This document shows positions 26,658-34,105 of a stretch of DNA of 64,000 bases, one piece after another. This DNA is from Calditrichia bacterium (lineage in GTDB: Bacteria; Calditrichota; Calditrichia; Calditrichales; J004). The notes under the pieces were generated by a model. That model was not told where the DNA came from, did no database searches, and saw nothing but the letters and a program-made list of their open reading frames with translations. The position numbers and the translations under genes are program-made. The DNA is taken from positions 437,442 to 501,441 of the forward strand of contig JACKAO010000003.1 in NCBI GenBank assembly GCA_020635035.1, written 5' to 3'. Numbering within the stretch: position 1 is the first letter of the stretch; each line of letters starts with the position of its first letter.

Positions 26658-29600
26658 ATGAAATTAAGTGATGTTTCAATACGCCGGCCGGTATTGGCAA
26701 CGGTTATGAGTTTAACGATTGTCCTTTTCGGGATAATCGCTTTTGACCGGCTGCCTGTGCGTGAATATCCGGATATTGATCCCCCGATTATTTCTGTCAC
26801 CACATTATATCGCGGTGCAAGTCCAAGTGTTGTTGAAACAGAAATAACCAACGTGCTGGAAGAGCAGTTTGCCACCCTGGAAGGTGTTAAAACCTTAACA
26901 TCATCAAGCCGTGAACAAGGCTCTGTGATAACAATAGAATTTGAGTTAAACCGGGATGTGGATGAAGCCGCTAATGATGTTCGCGACCGTGTTTCGCGTA
27001 TTCGCGGAAGGTTGCCGCGTGAAGTGGAAGATCCGATTGTATCAAAAGTGGATGCCAATGCACAACCGATTGTCTGGCTGGCATTATCCAGCGAAAATTA
27101 CAGTGGTCTTGAATTAAGTGAAGTTGCGGATCGTGTCTTAAAAGAACGGATTCAACGTTTGCCGGGTGTGGGCAATGTATTTATCGGTGGCGAGCGTCGT
27201 TATGCCATGCGTGTTTGGCTGGATCCTTTAAGAATGGCTGCCCATAATCTTACATCACAGGATATTGAAAGTGCTATCAGCCGGGCAAATGCTGAAATTC
27301 CCGGTGGACGTGTGGAAGGAAATGAGAGAGAGTTTGCCGTACGTACGCGCGGAGAACTTGCGACTCCTGAAGAGTTTGCTGCTATTATAGTGTCACAAAA
27401 AGAAAATGATCTTGTGCGACTGGGTGATGTTGCCGATGTGAAGGTTGGTGCCGAAGATGAACGGACCGTGGCACGCTTTAATGGTAAGCCTGCGGTTGGT
27501 CTTGGAATTGTGAAGCAATCTAAAGCCAGTACCATAGACGTAGCCGATAATATCCGCGCTTCCATGGGTGAACTGCGTGATGCCCTGCCCGAAGGAATGC
27601 GGCTTGATGTTGCTTTTGATTCATCCATATTTATTAAAGACTCCATCAATGAAGTAGGTGAAACGTTGCTGATTGCCATGGCACTTGTGGTGATTGTAGT
27701 TCTTGCCTTCCTTAAAAGTTTCAGGGCGACAATTATCCCTACGATCGCTATTCCTGTCTCAATTATCGGTGCTTTTGCCTTTGCCTTTTTTGCCGGGTAT
27801 TCTATAAATATTCTTACTTTGCTGGCACTGGTGCTGGCAATCGGGCTCGTTGTTGACGATGCTATTGTTGTACTGGAGAATATTTATCGTCACATGGAAA
27901 TGGGCAAATCACGCATGCAGGCGGCGTTTGATGGTACAAGGGAAATTGGTTTTGCGGTTATTGCCACCACAATTACACTTGTTGCTGTTTTTATCCCGGT
28001 GGCATTTCTTACAGGATCGGTGGGCAGGCTGTTTAATGAATTCGGGTTGTCTCTGGCCGTCGCTGTACTAATCTCAGGGTTCGTTGCTTTGTCCTTTTCA
28101 CCCATGCTGTCTTCGCGCATTCTTAAACCACTGCACGGAATAAGCAGCAGCTGGGCATCACGCTCATTCGATGCTTTTTTTGAAAAACTCGATAAAGTTT
28201 ACAACACGATCTTAAACTGGTCACTCAGGCATCGTGTACTTTTAATGGGGACAGCAGTCATGCTGGTCATTGCCAGCGCCGCACTTTTTATGTTCCTGCC
28301 ATCCGAGCTTGTGCCAACAGAAGATCGTGGTGTCGGCTTTGGGATTGTAATTGCTCCTGAAGGCGCCACATTGGAATATACTGACAGCTATATGCGGGAA
28401 ATCGAAAGCAAATTGCTTAATCTTCCTGAGCATAAAGGCCTTTTTGCAGCGGTGGGACTTGGGTTTGGCGGACCGGGAAGAGTGACGAACGGTTTTCTTT
28501 TTCTTGGATTAAAACCGCGTTCAGAACGCGAAAGATCACAACAGGAAATTATCCAGGCACTTTTTCCGCAGATGATGTCTATCCCCGGTGTACTGGCGTT
28601 TGTTATTAATCCGCCAAGTCTGGGTGGCAGATTTTCTTCCAGCCCGGTGGAGTACGTGCTGCAGGCGGATAATTATGATCAGCTGAATCAGGCAATGGGT
28701 ATTATGATGGGCAAGGCATCACAGTTGGGTTACTTGATTAATCTTGATACGGATCTGCGATTAAATAAACCACAGCTTGATATTTCTATTGATCGTGAAC
28801 GCGCAGCCGGATTAGGTGTATCTGTAACTGAAATCGGAACCACCCTTGAGACCTTCCTTGGCGGACGCGTTGTTACCAATTTTAAACGCGGAACAAAACA
28901 ATATGATGTTATTGTACAGATGAAACCTGCAAGCCGCGCAACACCCGATGCGATTGAAGGTATTTATGTAAGGGGAAATGGCGGATTGATTCAGCTTGCC
29001 AATGTGGTGAATGTAAAAGAGACAGTTGAACCTAAAGAATTAAACCACTATAACAGGATACGCTCGGTAACATTGTCTGCAAACCTGGTGCCCGGTGTTA
29101 GTCTGGCCCAGGCGCTTGATGACCTTGACAATATTTACCAGAATGATTTACCACCCGGAATTAAGCGAGATTATGCCGGACAGTCACTGGAGTTTAAATC
29201 ATCAAGTGCCAGCTTGTACTTTATGTTTGTATTAGCGGTGATCTTTATTTTTCTTGTGCTTTCTGCGCAGTTTGAGAGTTTTATTCACCCTTTTACCATT
29301 TTGTTATCTGTTCCACTGGCGGTTTTCGGTGCTTTACTCTCACTGTTTCTTTTTGGGCAAAGTCTGAATATTTATTCGCAGATCGGCTTAATTATGCTTA
29401 TTGGTCTGGTAACAAAAAATTCTATTCTTATAGTAGAGTATTCAAACCAGTTACGCGAGAAAGGCCGGTCAATTTTCGAAGCGGTTGTTGAAGCTGCAAC
29501 CATCCGTCTGCGTCCGATTTTAATGACATCTTTTGCAACCATTTTTGGTGTGCTGCCTATTGCGATCGGTTTGGGTGCAGGGGCTGAAGCACGTCGTCCA

Positions 29601-29765
29601 TTAGGTATTGCAGTTGTTGGGGGAATGTTCTTTTCCACTTTCCTGACTCTGGTAATTGTCCCCGTCATGTATACTCTTTTATCGCGTTTTACAAAAAGCG
29701 GAGACGGTAAAGATGAAAAAATTAATGATTCAAAACTTCATGAAGCAGAACCTGTAGCGCACTAA
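26658..29765 (+). CDS. RND multidrug efflux permease (HAE1/AcrB type)
   Basis: 1,035 residues from ATG 26658, with GGAG at 26647-26650. The frame stays open farther upstream, but only within the adaptor gene. It starts with the family motif MKLSDVSIRRPVLATVMS, then FDRLPVREYPDID, the TM4 proton-relay LVVDDAIVVLENIYRHME with two adjacent Asp, and the repeated TM region LIGLVTKNSILIVEYSNQLREKG. Both large periplasmic loops are intact. The absence of the heavy-metal family's GAMVDAVIVMIEN signature separates it from the cusA gene at the right end. It is the distal gene of the three-gene pump operon and is followed by a strong terminator. Confidence 0.95.
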   Translation: MKLSDVSIRRPVLATVMSLTIVLFGIIAFDRLPVREYPDIDPPIISVTTLYRGASPSVVETEITNVLEEQFATLEGVKTLTSSSREQGSVITIEFELNRDVDEAANDVRDRVSRIRGRLPREVEDPIVSKVDANAQPIVWLALSSENYSGLELSEVADRVLKERIQRLPGVGNVFIGGERRYAMRVWLDPLRMAAHNLTSQDIESAISRANAEIPGGRVEGNEREFAVRTRGELATPEEFAAIIVSQKENDLVRLGDVADVKVGAEDERTVARFNGKPAVGLGIVKQSKASTIDVADNIRASMGELRDALPEGMRLDVAFDSSIFIKDSINEVGETLLIAMALVVIVVLAFLKSFRATIIPTIAIPVSIIGAFAFAFFAGYSINILTLLALVLAIGLVVDDAIVVLENIYRHMEMGKSRMQAAFDGTREIGFAVIATTITLVAVFIPVAFLTGSVGRLFNEFGLSLAVAVLISGFVALSFSPMLSSRILKPLHGISSSWASRSFDAFFEKLDKVYNTILNWSLRHRVLLMGTAVMLVIASAALFMFLPSELVPTEDRGVGFGIVIAPEGATLEYTDSYMREIESKLLNLPEHKGLFAAVGLGFGGPGRVTNGFLFLGLKPRSERERSQQEIIQALFPQMMSIPGVLAFVINPPSLGGRFSSSPVEYVLQADNYDQLNQAMGIMMGKASQLGYLINLDTDLRLNKPQLDISIDRERAAGLGVSVTEIGTTLETFLGGRVVTNFKRGTKQYDVIVQMKPASRATPDAIEGIYVRGNGGLIQLANVVNVKETVEPKELNHYNRIRSVTLSANLVPGVSLAQALDDLDNIYQNDLPPGIKRDYAGQSLEFKSSSASLYFMFVLAVIFIFLVLSAQFESFIHPFTILLSVPLAVFGALLSLFLFGQSLNIYSQIGLIMLIGLVTKNSILIVEYSNQLREKGRSIFEAVVEAATIRLRPILMTSFATIFGVLPIAIGLGAGAEARRPLGIAVVGGMFFSTFLTLVIVPVMYTLLSRFTKSGDGKDEKINDSKLHEAEPVAH

Positions 29766-29775
29766 AAACTTCCAT

Positions 29776-29824
29776 TATAGCTGCCCTGGATGTTTGTATT
29801 GGCTTCAGGGCAGCTATATTTTAA
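29776..29824 (+). terminator. Rho-independent terminator of the RND operon
   Basis: Perfect 13-bp arms TATAGCTGCCCTG (29776-29788) and CAGGGCAGCTATA (29806-29818) with a 17-base loop, followed by TTTTAA. The T run is short but the stem is strong. It begins 10 bases after the permease stop. Confidence 0.8.
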
Positions 29825-29994
29825 CTTCATTTTAAAATATCTCGCTTATAATCCGTCTTAAAATTATATGCACTCTATTAAATTTTATTTGATAAGAAGA
29901 ATTATTAAAAGATTTTCATTTGTGTTAAATTCAACGATTATTAAAATTGACGTTTCCGGTATTTATAAAACAATCACCTACAAAGCAGGATTTT

Positions 29995-30759
29995 TTGAAT
30001 AACACAATCATACAAGGATTGAAAAACCTGGTACAGTTTTTACTTGGTATCAGCATTCTGGTTGCTGTTTCTTTTTCATGTTCCGAATCAGCAACAGGTT
30101 ACAGGCAAGTTGAGATTATAGCCACTTATGACCTTTCGGTTCCGGAGCCGTCCGGTCTGAGTTTTGGCAAGAATTATGAAACCTTGTGGGTTGTTAGTGA
30201 TTCTCCAGATAACAGTATTTATCAGATTTCATTAACAGGCACTCTAATACAAAAACTATCCATAAAAGGTGATGATTTTGAAGGCATTGCTTACGATCAT
30301 CAGAATGATTTGCTGTGGGTTGCCGATGAGAAAAATTGTTCAATAACAAAAATGACAACACAGGGTGTTGTGCTAAGTGTGGCGGAATTTAATATTTCAC
30401 AAATCCCAAATTATGGCCTGGAAGGTATAGGTCTTGCGGACTCAGGTTATTACTGGATGGCTCATGAAAAAGAACCTGGAGCAATTTTTAAGGTGAATAA
30501 AGAAAATTCAATTGTTGATCAGCTTACAATCAAAAATTTAAAAGATTATTCAGGTCTCTTTTTTGATAATGACTCCGGTAAATTGTGGATTGTCAGCGAT
30601 GAAAGCCGTCTGTTAGTAAGCGTTGACACAAAAACAAAAGACATTGTAAAATATAGTATCCCGATTGAAAAAGCAGAAGGTGTTACATTAAATCCGCTTG
30701 ATAATACCTTTTTTATTGTCAGTGATTCTCAGGCAAAGCTTTATCATTTAAAATTATAA
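29995..30759 (+). CDS. SdiA-regulated-like beta-propeller lipoprotein
   Basis: 254 residues if TTG 29995 is used. AGGA at 29987-29990 is 4 bases before it, whereas the upstream TTG at 29947 has no ribosome-binding site; the start is uncertain. A hydrophobic leader ends in VSFSC (lipobox). The rest is beta-propeller-like, with repeated LWVVSDSPDNSIYQIS, FEGIAYD, LWVADEKNCSI, GLEGIGLADS and KLWIVSDES elements, the pattern of the SdiA-regulated/phytase-like esterase group. A phosphoesterase role is possible but no catalytic residue is assigned. It stands 42 bp before the glycosyltransferase. Confidence 0.65.
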   Translation: MNNTIIQGLKNLVQFLLGISILVAVSFSCSESATGYRQVEIIATYDLSVPEPSGLSFGKNYETLWVVSDSPDNSIYQISLTGTLIQKLSIKGDDFEGIAYDHQNDLLWVADEKNCSITKMTTQGVVLSVAEFNISQIPNYGLEGIGLADSGYYWMAHEKEPGAIFKVNKENSIVDQLTIKNLKDYSGLFFDNDSGKLWIVSDESRLLVSVDTKTKDIVKYSIPIEKAEGVTLNPLDNTFFIVSDSQAKLYHLKL

Positions 30760-30800
30760 TTTCACTTGCAGAATTGTTTTAACCTTTTCAGGGATTAAAG

Positions 30801-32297
30801 ATGAAATTTCGAGATTTTATTGAAGAACATAAATATTTTTTTTATTTCATGTCAGCGCTTACGCTGTTTCGTTTTGTATTTATCAATTTCACAATACTGA
30901 CGCCACAGGAAGCTTATTATTGGTATTATTCGCTTAAACCGGCGCTTTCCTATTTTGATCATCCCCCCGTTGCTGCCTATTCAATCTGGTTTGGTACAAC
31001 GCTGTTCGGGAAATCATTCTTCGGGGTAAAGTTTATGGCAGTAATTTGGTCGCTGCTTACAAATCTGCTGCTTTATATGACTGTGGTGCGGTACAAAGAT
31101 GACCGAACTTTTCCGGAAAAAAAAGCTCTTGCTTTATCCGCGGTAATTCTGTTTAATCTCACCGTATTTGCACATTTATATGCAATGATTATCGTTCCCG
31201 ACACACCGCTCATTTTTTTCTGGATGCTCTGCATTTTTCTTTTCCAGGAATATCTTAACTATGAGAAAAAGAAATATATCCTGCTTGCCGGGCTTAGCCT
31301 TGGTTTTGGATTAATGAGTAAATACACGGCTATTATGATAGCGCCGGGAATTTTTATCTTTCTTTTACTAAGTAAAGAACACCGCAAAAAACTTGCAGAT
31401 CCTTACATATACATGGCATTCATACTGGCGTTTATAGTTTTCAGCGGGGTTATTTACTGGAATGCAAGCCACGACTGGGCTTCTTTCAGGTTTCAATTCG
31501 GTGATCGTACAAGCGGCTTAAAGTCGATCCGAACCAAGTATATTTTTCAGTTAATCGGCAGCCAGTTGTTTATGCTTACACCACTGGTTTTCGTCTTATT
31601 CAGCGGAATGACCGGGAAATTGTTTAAAAACTGGAATGATAGAAAAAATCTGCAATTTTTCTTTTTAAGCGGATTTTTTATTGTTGTGGCCTTTACCTTT
31701 ATAAGTTTAAAATCTCTGGTAAAAATGAACTGGTTACTTCCGGGTTATCTTGGTTTTATCCTGACAACGATTTTTGTTTTTAATGCCAGGGAAATAACAA
31801 AAAAATTAATAACCAAAATAGGAATCGCTTTTTCACTGTTACTGATTGTGTTGCTTCACCTGATACCCCTTATCCCGAATCTGCCACTGGGAGAAGGTAA
31901 TACATGGAGCGGCTGGTCCGATTCAGCACAAAAAATTGCCAAACTTCAGGATCAGTTTGGCGGGCAGGATTCCTGTTTTGTTTTTACAAATTCTTACAAA
32001 GCATCATCTCTGATAAAATTTTATTTACCAGCAGATAACGACCAGGAGATTTATGCTCAAAACATATATAATCAACCTGCACTTCAATTTGATATCTGGG
32101 GTAAACCTGAAACATTAAATGGTAAATCTGCCTTATATATTTTTGATGACCGCCGTGAATATAAAAATGACTTAAAGAAGGTTGAACCTTTTTTTGACTC
32201 ACTTGAATTAATCGAAGAGTTCCAGTATTCCTTTGCCGGAAAACATACACGTACTATTTCCTGCTATCTTGGTAAAAACTATAATGACCATAAATAA
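30801..32297 (+). CDS. Polytopic glycosyltransferase, GT39/ArnT-like
   Basis: 498 residues with about ten membrane helices. The N-terminal signature LTPQEAYYWYYSLKPALSYFDHPPVAAY carries the acidic residue and the DHPP motif of the lipid-linked-sugar family that includes ArnT and protein mannosyltransferases. VPDTPLIFFWMLC and GLMSKYTAI match the family's later conserved loops. It uses a polyprenyl-phosphate sugar donor at the outer face of the inner membrane; acceptor (lipid A, glycan or protein) unknown. AGGGA precedes the ATG. Overlaps the GtrA gene by 14 bp, which supports a joint role in lipid-linked sugar handling. Confidence 0.88.
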   Translation: MKFRDFIEEHKYFFYFMSALTLFRFVFINFTILTPQEAYYWYYSLKPALSYFDHPPVAAYSIWFGTTLFGKSFFGVKFMAVIWSLLTNLLLYMTVVRYKDDRTFPEKKALALSAVILFNLTVFAHLYAMIIVPDTPLIFFWMLCIFLFQEYLNYEKKKYILLAGLSLGFGLMSKYTAIMIAPGIFIFLLLSKEHRKKLADPYIYMAFILAFIVFSGVIYWNASHDWASFRFQFGDRTSGLKSIRTKYIFQLIGSQLFMLTPLVFVLFSGMTGKLFKNWNDRKNLQFFFLSGFFIVVAFTFISLKSLVKMNWLLPGYLGFILTTIFVFNAREITKKLITKIGIAFSLLLIVLLHLIPLIPNLPLGEGNTWSGWSDSAQKIAKLQDQFGGQDSCFVFTNSYKASSLIKFYLPADNDQEIYAQNIYNQPALQFDIWGKPETLNGKSALYIFDDRREYKNDLKKVEPFFDSLELIEEFQYSFAGKHTRTISCYLGKNYNDHK

Positions 32298-32703
32298 AAA
32301 AGTACTGGTACGGTTTTTTAAATTCGGACTTGTCGGGATTTCCGGTATGGTTGTCAATAATGCTGTTTTATGGCTATTGCATGACTTTTTTGAAGCGGCA
32401 CTCTTTATTGCATCGCCCGTGGCTATTGCTGTCGCTATCCTTAATAACTACACATTAAACGGTATCTTTACCTGGAACAAAAATATCCATATAAGAAAAT
32501 TTTCCTATAAACAGGGACTTTGGCGCTATTATTTTACGGCTTCAATTTCAGGTGGATTAAATTACATTACACTTCTGCTGTTAACACATCTTACCGGAAT
32601 GTATTATATTTATGCCAATATTATAGGTATTTTCATCGGGATGATTATAAACTTTACAGTCAGTGAAAAATGGGTATTCTCCCAAAAATCTAAAGATAAT
32701 TAA
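32284..32703 (+). CDS. GtrA family membrane protein
   Basis: 139 residues from ATG 32284; the longer in-frame TTG start lies inside the previous gene. Four membrane helices with the family start FFKFGLVGISGMVVNNAVLWLL, then NNYTLNGIFTWN and, in the last helix, GMIINFTVSEKWVF. GtrA-like proteins are proposed to flip polyprenyl-phosphate sugars across the inner membrane, which fits the neighbouring GT39-type enzyme that would use them. No further gene follows on this strand for 237 bases. Confidence 0.9.
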   Translation: MTINKKVLVRFFKFGLVGISGMVVNNAVLWLLHDFFEAALFIASPVAIAVAILNNYTLNGIFTWNKNIHIRKFSYKQGLWRYYFTASISGGLNYITLLLLTHLTGMYYIYANIIGIFIGMIINFTVSEKWVFSQKSKDN

Positions 32704-32876
32704 TTACATTTCTTATCTAATTCTCCCATATTTGTACCATTGCTGCACACACTATTTTTTAAATGTACCACATGCCCACACTGTCACTTGCTTCTTTTTT
32801 CTGAACCATAATTTGCTTGATTTTGAATCTTTTTAAGTTGTTGTTTTAAAACAGCTTAGATCTGTTGATCAGGTTT

Positions 32877-32905
32877 TCGGCACGGTTGTTGAAACATACT
32901 ATAAT
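32877..32905 (+). promoter_or_regulatory. Candidate promoter of the lipoprotein/coiled-coil cassette
   Basis: A perfect -10 hexamer TATAAT (32900-32905) lies 17 bp after TCGGCA (32877-32882, four of six matches to a -35), 35 bp before the ATG at 32941. The same stretch carries CGGCACGGTTGTTGAA, close to a sigma-54 site but with GA instead of GC at -12; I favour the sigma-70 reading. Confidence 0.4.
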
Positions 32906-32940
32906 AGCTGATTAGAAATCAATCGTGAAAGGAGTTAGCA

Positions 32941-33318
32941 ATGAGATATTTTTTTATTTTATTAACATTGTTTGCTTTTTTGGGTTGCGAAACTCAAAAA
33001 AAAATCTCAGCAGATGAAATAGCTGCCTATGAACAACAAATGAAAGAAAAATTAAAAGCAGCAAAGATTGAATTAGGAAAAATGCGCTTCGATGTTGAGA
33101 ATCTAAGCGATTCACTAAAGACAGATCTTAATCAGAAGATTGATAATTTTGACCAGAAGCTGGATGTGGCAGAAAAAAAATATAATGATTTTAAAGAAAT
33201 TAATGACCGTGAAATGTGGAAATCGGGCAAGATGGAAGTTGACAGCATGCTTAGTTATTTAAAGGTGCAAATTGATACAACCCGTACAAATATCAGACAA
33301 TTAATTGAAGATGTATAA
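32941..33318 (+). CDS. Small coiled-coil lipoprotein
   Basis: 125 residues; strong GAAAGGAG Shine-Dalgarno. The leader MRYFFILLTLFAFLGC ends in a lipobox with Cys16. The mature part is one long charged helix pair (residues 25-120) with heptad spacing, e.g. LKAAKIELGKMRFDVENLSDSL and KIDNFDQKLDVAEKKYNDF. No known enzyme motif. First gene of a three-gene cassette (gaps 23 and 16 bp) of small helical proteins. A role at the envelope, for example stress protection or scaffolding, is only inference. Confidence 0.75.
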   Translation: MRYFFILLTLFAFLGCETQKKISADEIAAYEQQMKEKLKAAKIELGKMRFDVENLSDSLKTDLNQKIDNFDQKLDVAEKKYNDFKEINDREMWKSGKMEVDSMLSYLKVQIDTTRTNIRQLIEDV

Positions 33319-33341
33319 TCATAAATCGTAAGGAGTTTGTT

Positions 33342-33629
33342 ATGCAAAGAAAAGAATATATTGATAAGATGTCTGACCAGTTAAAAAAATGGGATGATAA
33401 AATCATAGAGATGGAAAAAAATGCCGGTTCTGTAAAAAACGATTTAAAAGCGGAATACCGTAAACAAATGGATGAACTAATCAAAAAGAAAGATAAAGTT
33501 AAAAGTGAATTGAATGCTTTACAGGAAAACGGCAGCCAGGCTTTTGATGAGTTAAAGAATGGCATGAACCGGAGTTTTAAGGAACTGGGCGAGTCTATTG
33601 AAATGGCTACCCAAAAATTTAAATCATAA
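33342..33629 (+). CDS. Coiled-coil protein, sll1863-like
   Basis: 95 residues, almost entirely a charged antiparallel coiled coil: YIDKMSDQLKKWDDKIIEME, AEYRKQMDELIKKKDKV, then FDELKNGMNRSFKELGESI. This resembles the sll1863-type stress-response family of short cytoplasmic coiled coils, by pattern only. AAGGAG lies before the ATG. There is no signal peptide, unlike the preceding lipoprotein, so the two would sit on either side of the inner membrane. Confidence 0.65.
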   Translation: MQRKEYIDKMSDQLKKWDDKIIEMEKNAGSVKNDLKAEYRKQMDELIKKKDKVKSELNALQENGSQAFDELKNGMNRSFKELGESIEMATQKFKS

Positions 33630-33645
33630 AAAAGAGAATATTATC

Positions 33646-34101
33646 ATGATGTTCAAACAAATAAATGATGTACTCAATGAGATAAGATTGGTATATGATA
33701 ATCTGTATAAATCTTATGAAAACCTGGAAGAAAATCTCACGGATGAGAAATCCCAGGAAGTTATGACGTACATTAAAAATAAAAAAGCGTCATTCAGAGA
33801 AATGCTTAATCACTATAAAAAGTCGGGTCAGGAAGAAGTGCTGCGAACGTGGTTACAGTTCAGTCCGGAATACACCCTTGGCAATCGGGTATCAGACCAC
33901 GATATTGAAGACGATGCAGGTATGGATCGTTTAAACCAGGTCGTGGTTCAGGTGGAGAGTTGGCTGGCTGATTTTTATGAATATGTTATAACCACAACTT
34001 CTTCTAGCAATACGAAGGAAGTTTTCAGGAAACTCCTGGAACGCCAGGAAAAAGATAACAAAACTTTATCAGCTGTAATTAATACGTTCCAGGATATTTA
34101 A
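33646..34101 (+). CDS. Helical protein, possible four-helix bundle
   Basis: 151 residues from ATG 33646 (a second ATG at 33649 is equally possible); an earlier in-frame codon at 33598 lies in the preceding gene. All-alpha, acidic, with spaced segments FKQINDVLNEIRLVYDNLY, FREMLNHYKKSGQEEVLRTW, MDRLNQVVVQVESWLADFY and VFRKLLERQEKDNKTLS that would fold as four helices. The size and helix periodicity recall ferritin-like stress proteins, but I do not see a convincing di-iron ExxH set. Last gene of the cassette; its stop lies 4 bases from the convergent receptor gene. Confidence 0.6.
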   Translation: MMFKQINDVLNEIRLVYDNLYKSYENLEENLTDEKSQEVMTYIKNKKASFREMLNHYKKSGQEEVLRTWLQFSPEYTLGNRVSDHDIEDDAGMDRLNQVVVQVESWLADFYEYVITTTSSSNTKEVFRKLLERQEKDNKTLSAVINTFQDI

Positions 34102-34105
34102 AAAA

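Noticed and set aside
27200..27679. 159-codon minus-strand ORF
   Set aside because: Lies wholly antisense within the RND permease gene; low-complexity Ser/Arg/Thr composition typical of a shadow frame.
29825..29830. Single CTTCAT as another site of the 38-44 kb regulon (also at 62180)
   Set aside because: No second repeat at 11-bp spacing and no correctly placed -10 box.
32877..32894. Sigma-54 promoter before the coiled-coil lipoprotein
   Set aside because: The -24 part (GGCACG) is good but the -12 dinucleotide is GA, not GC; a TATAAT-based promoter explains the region better.
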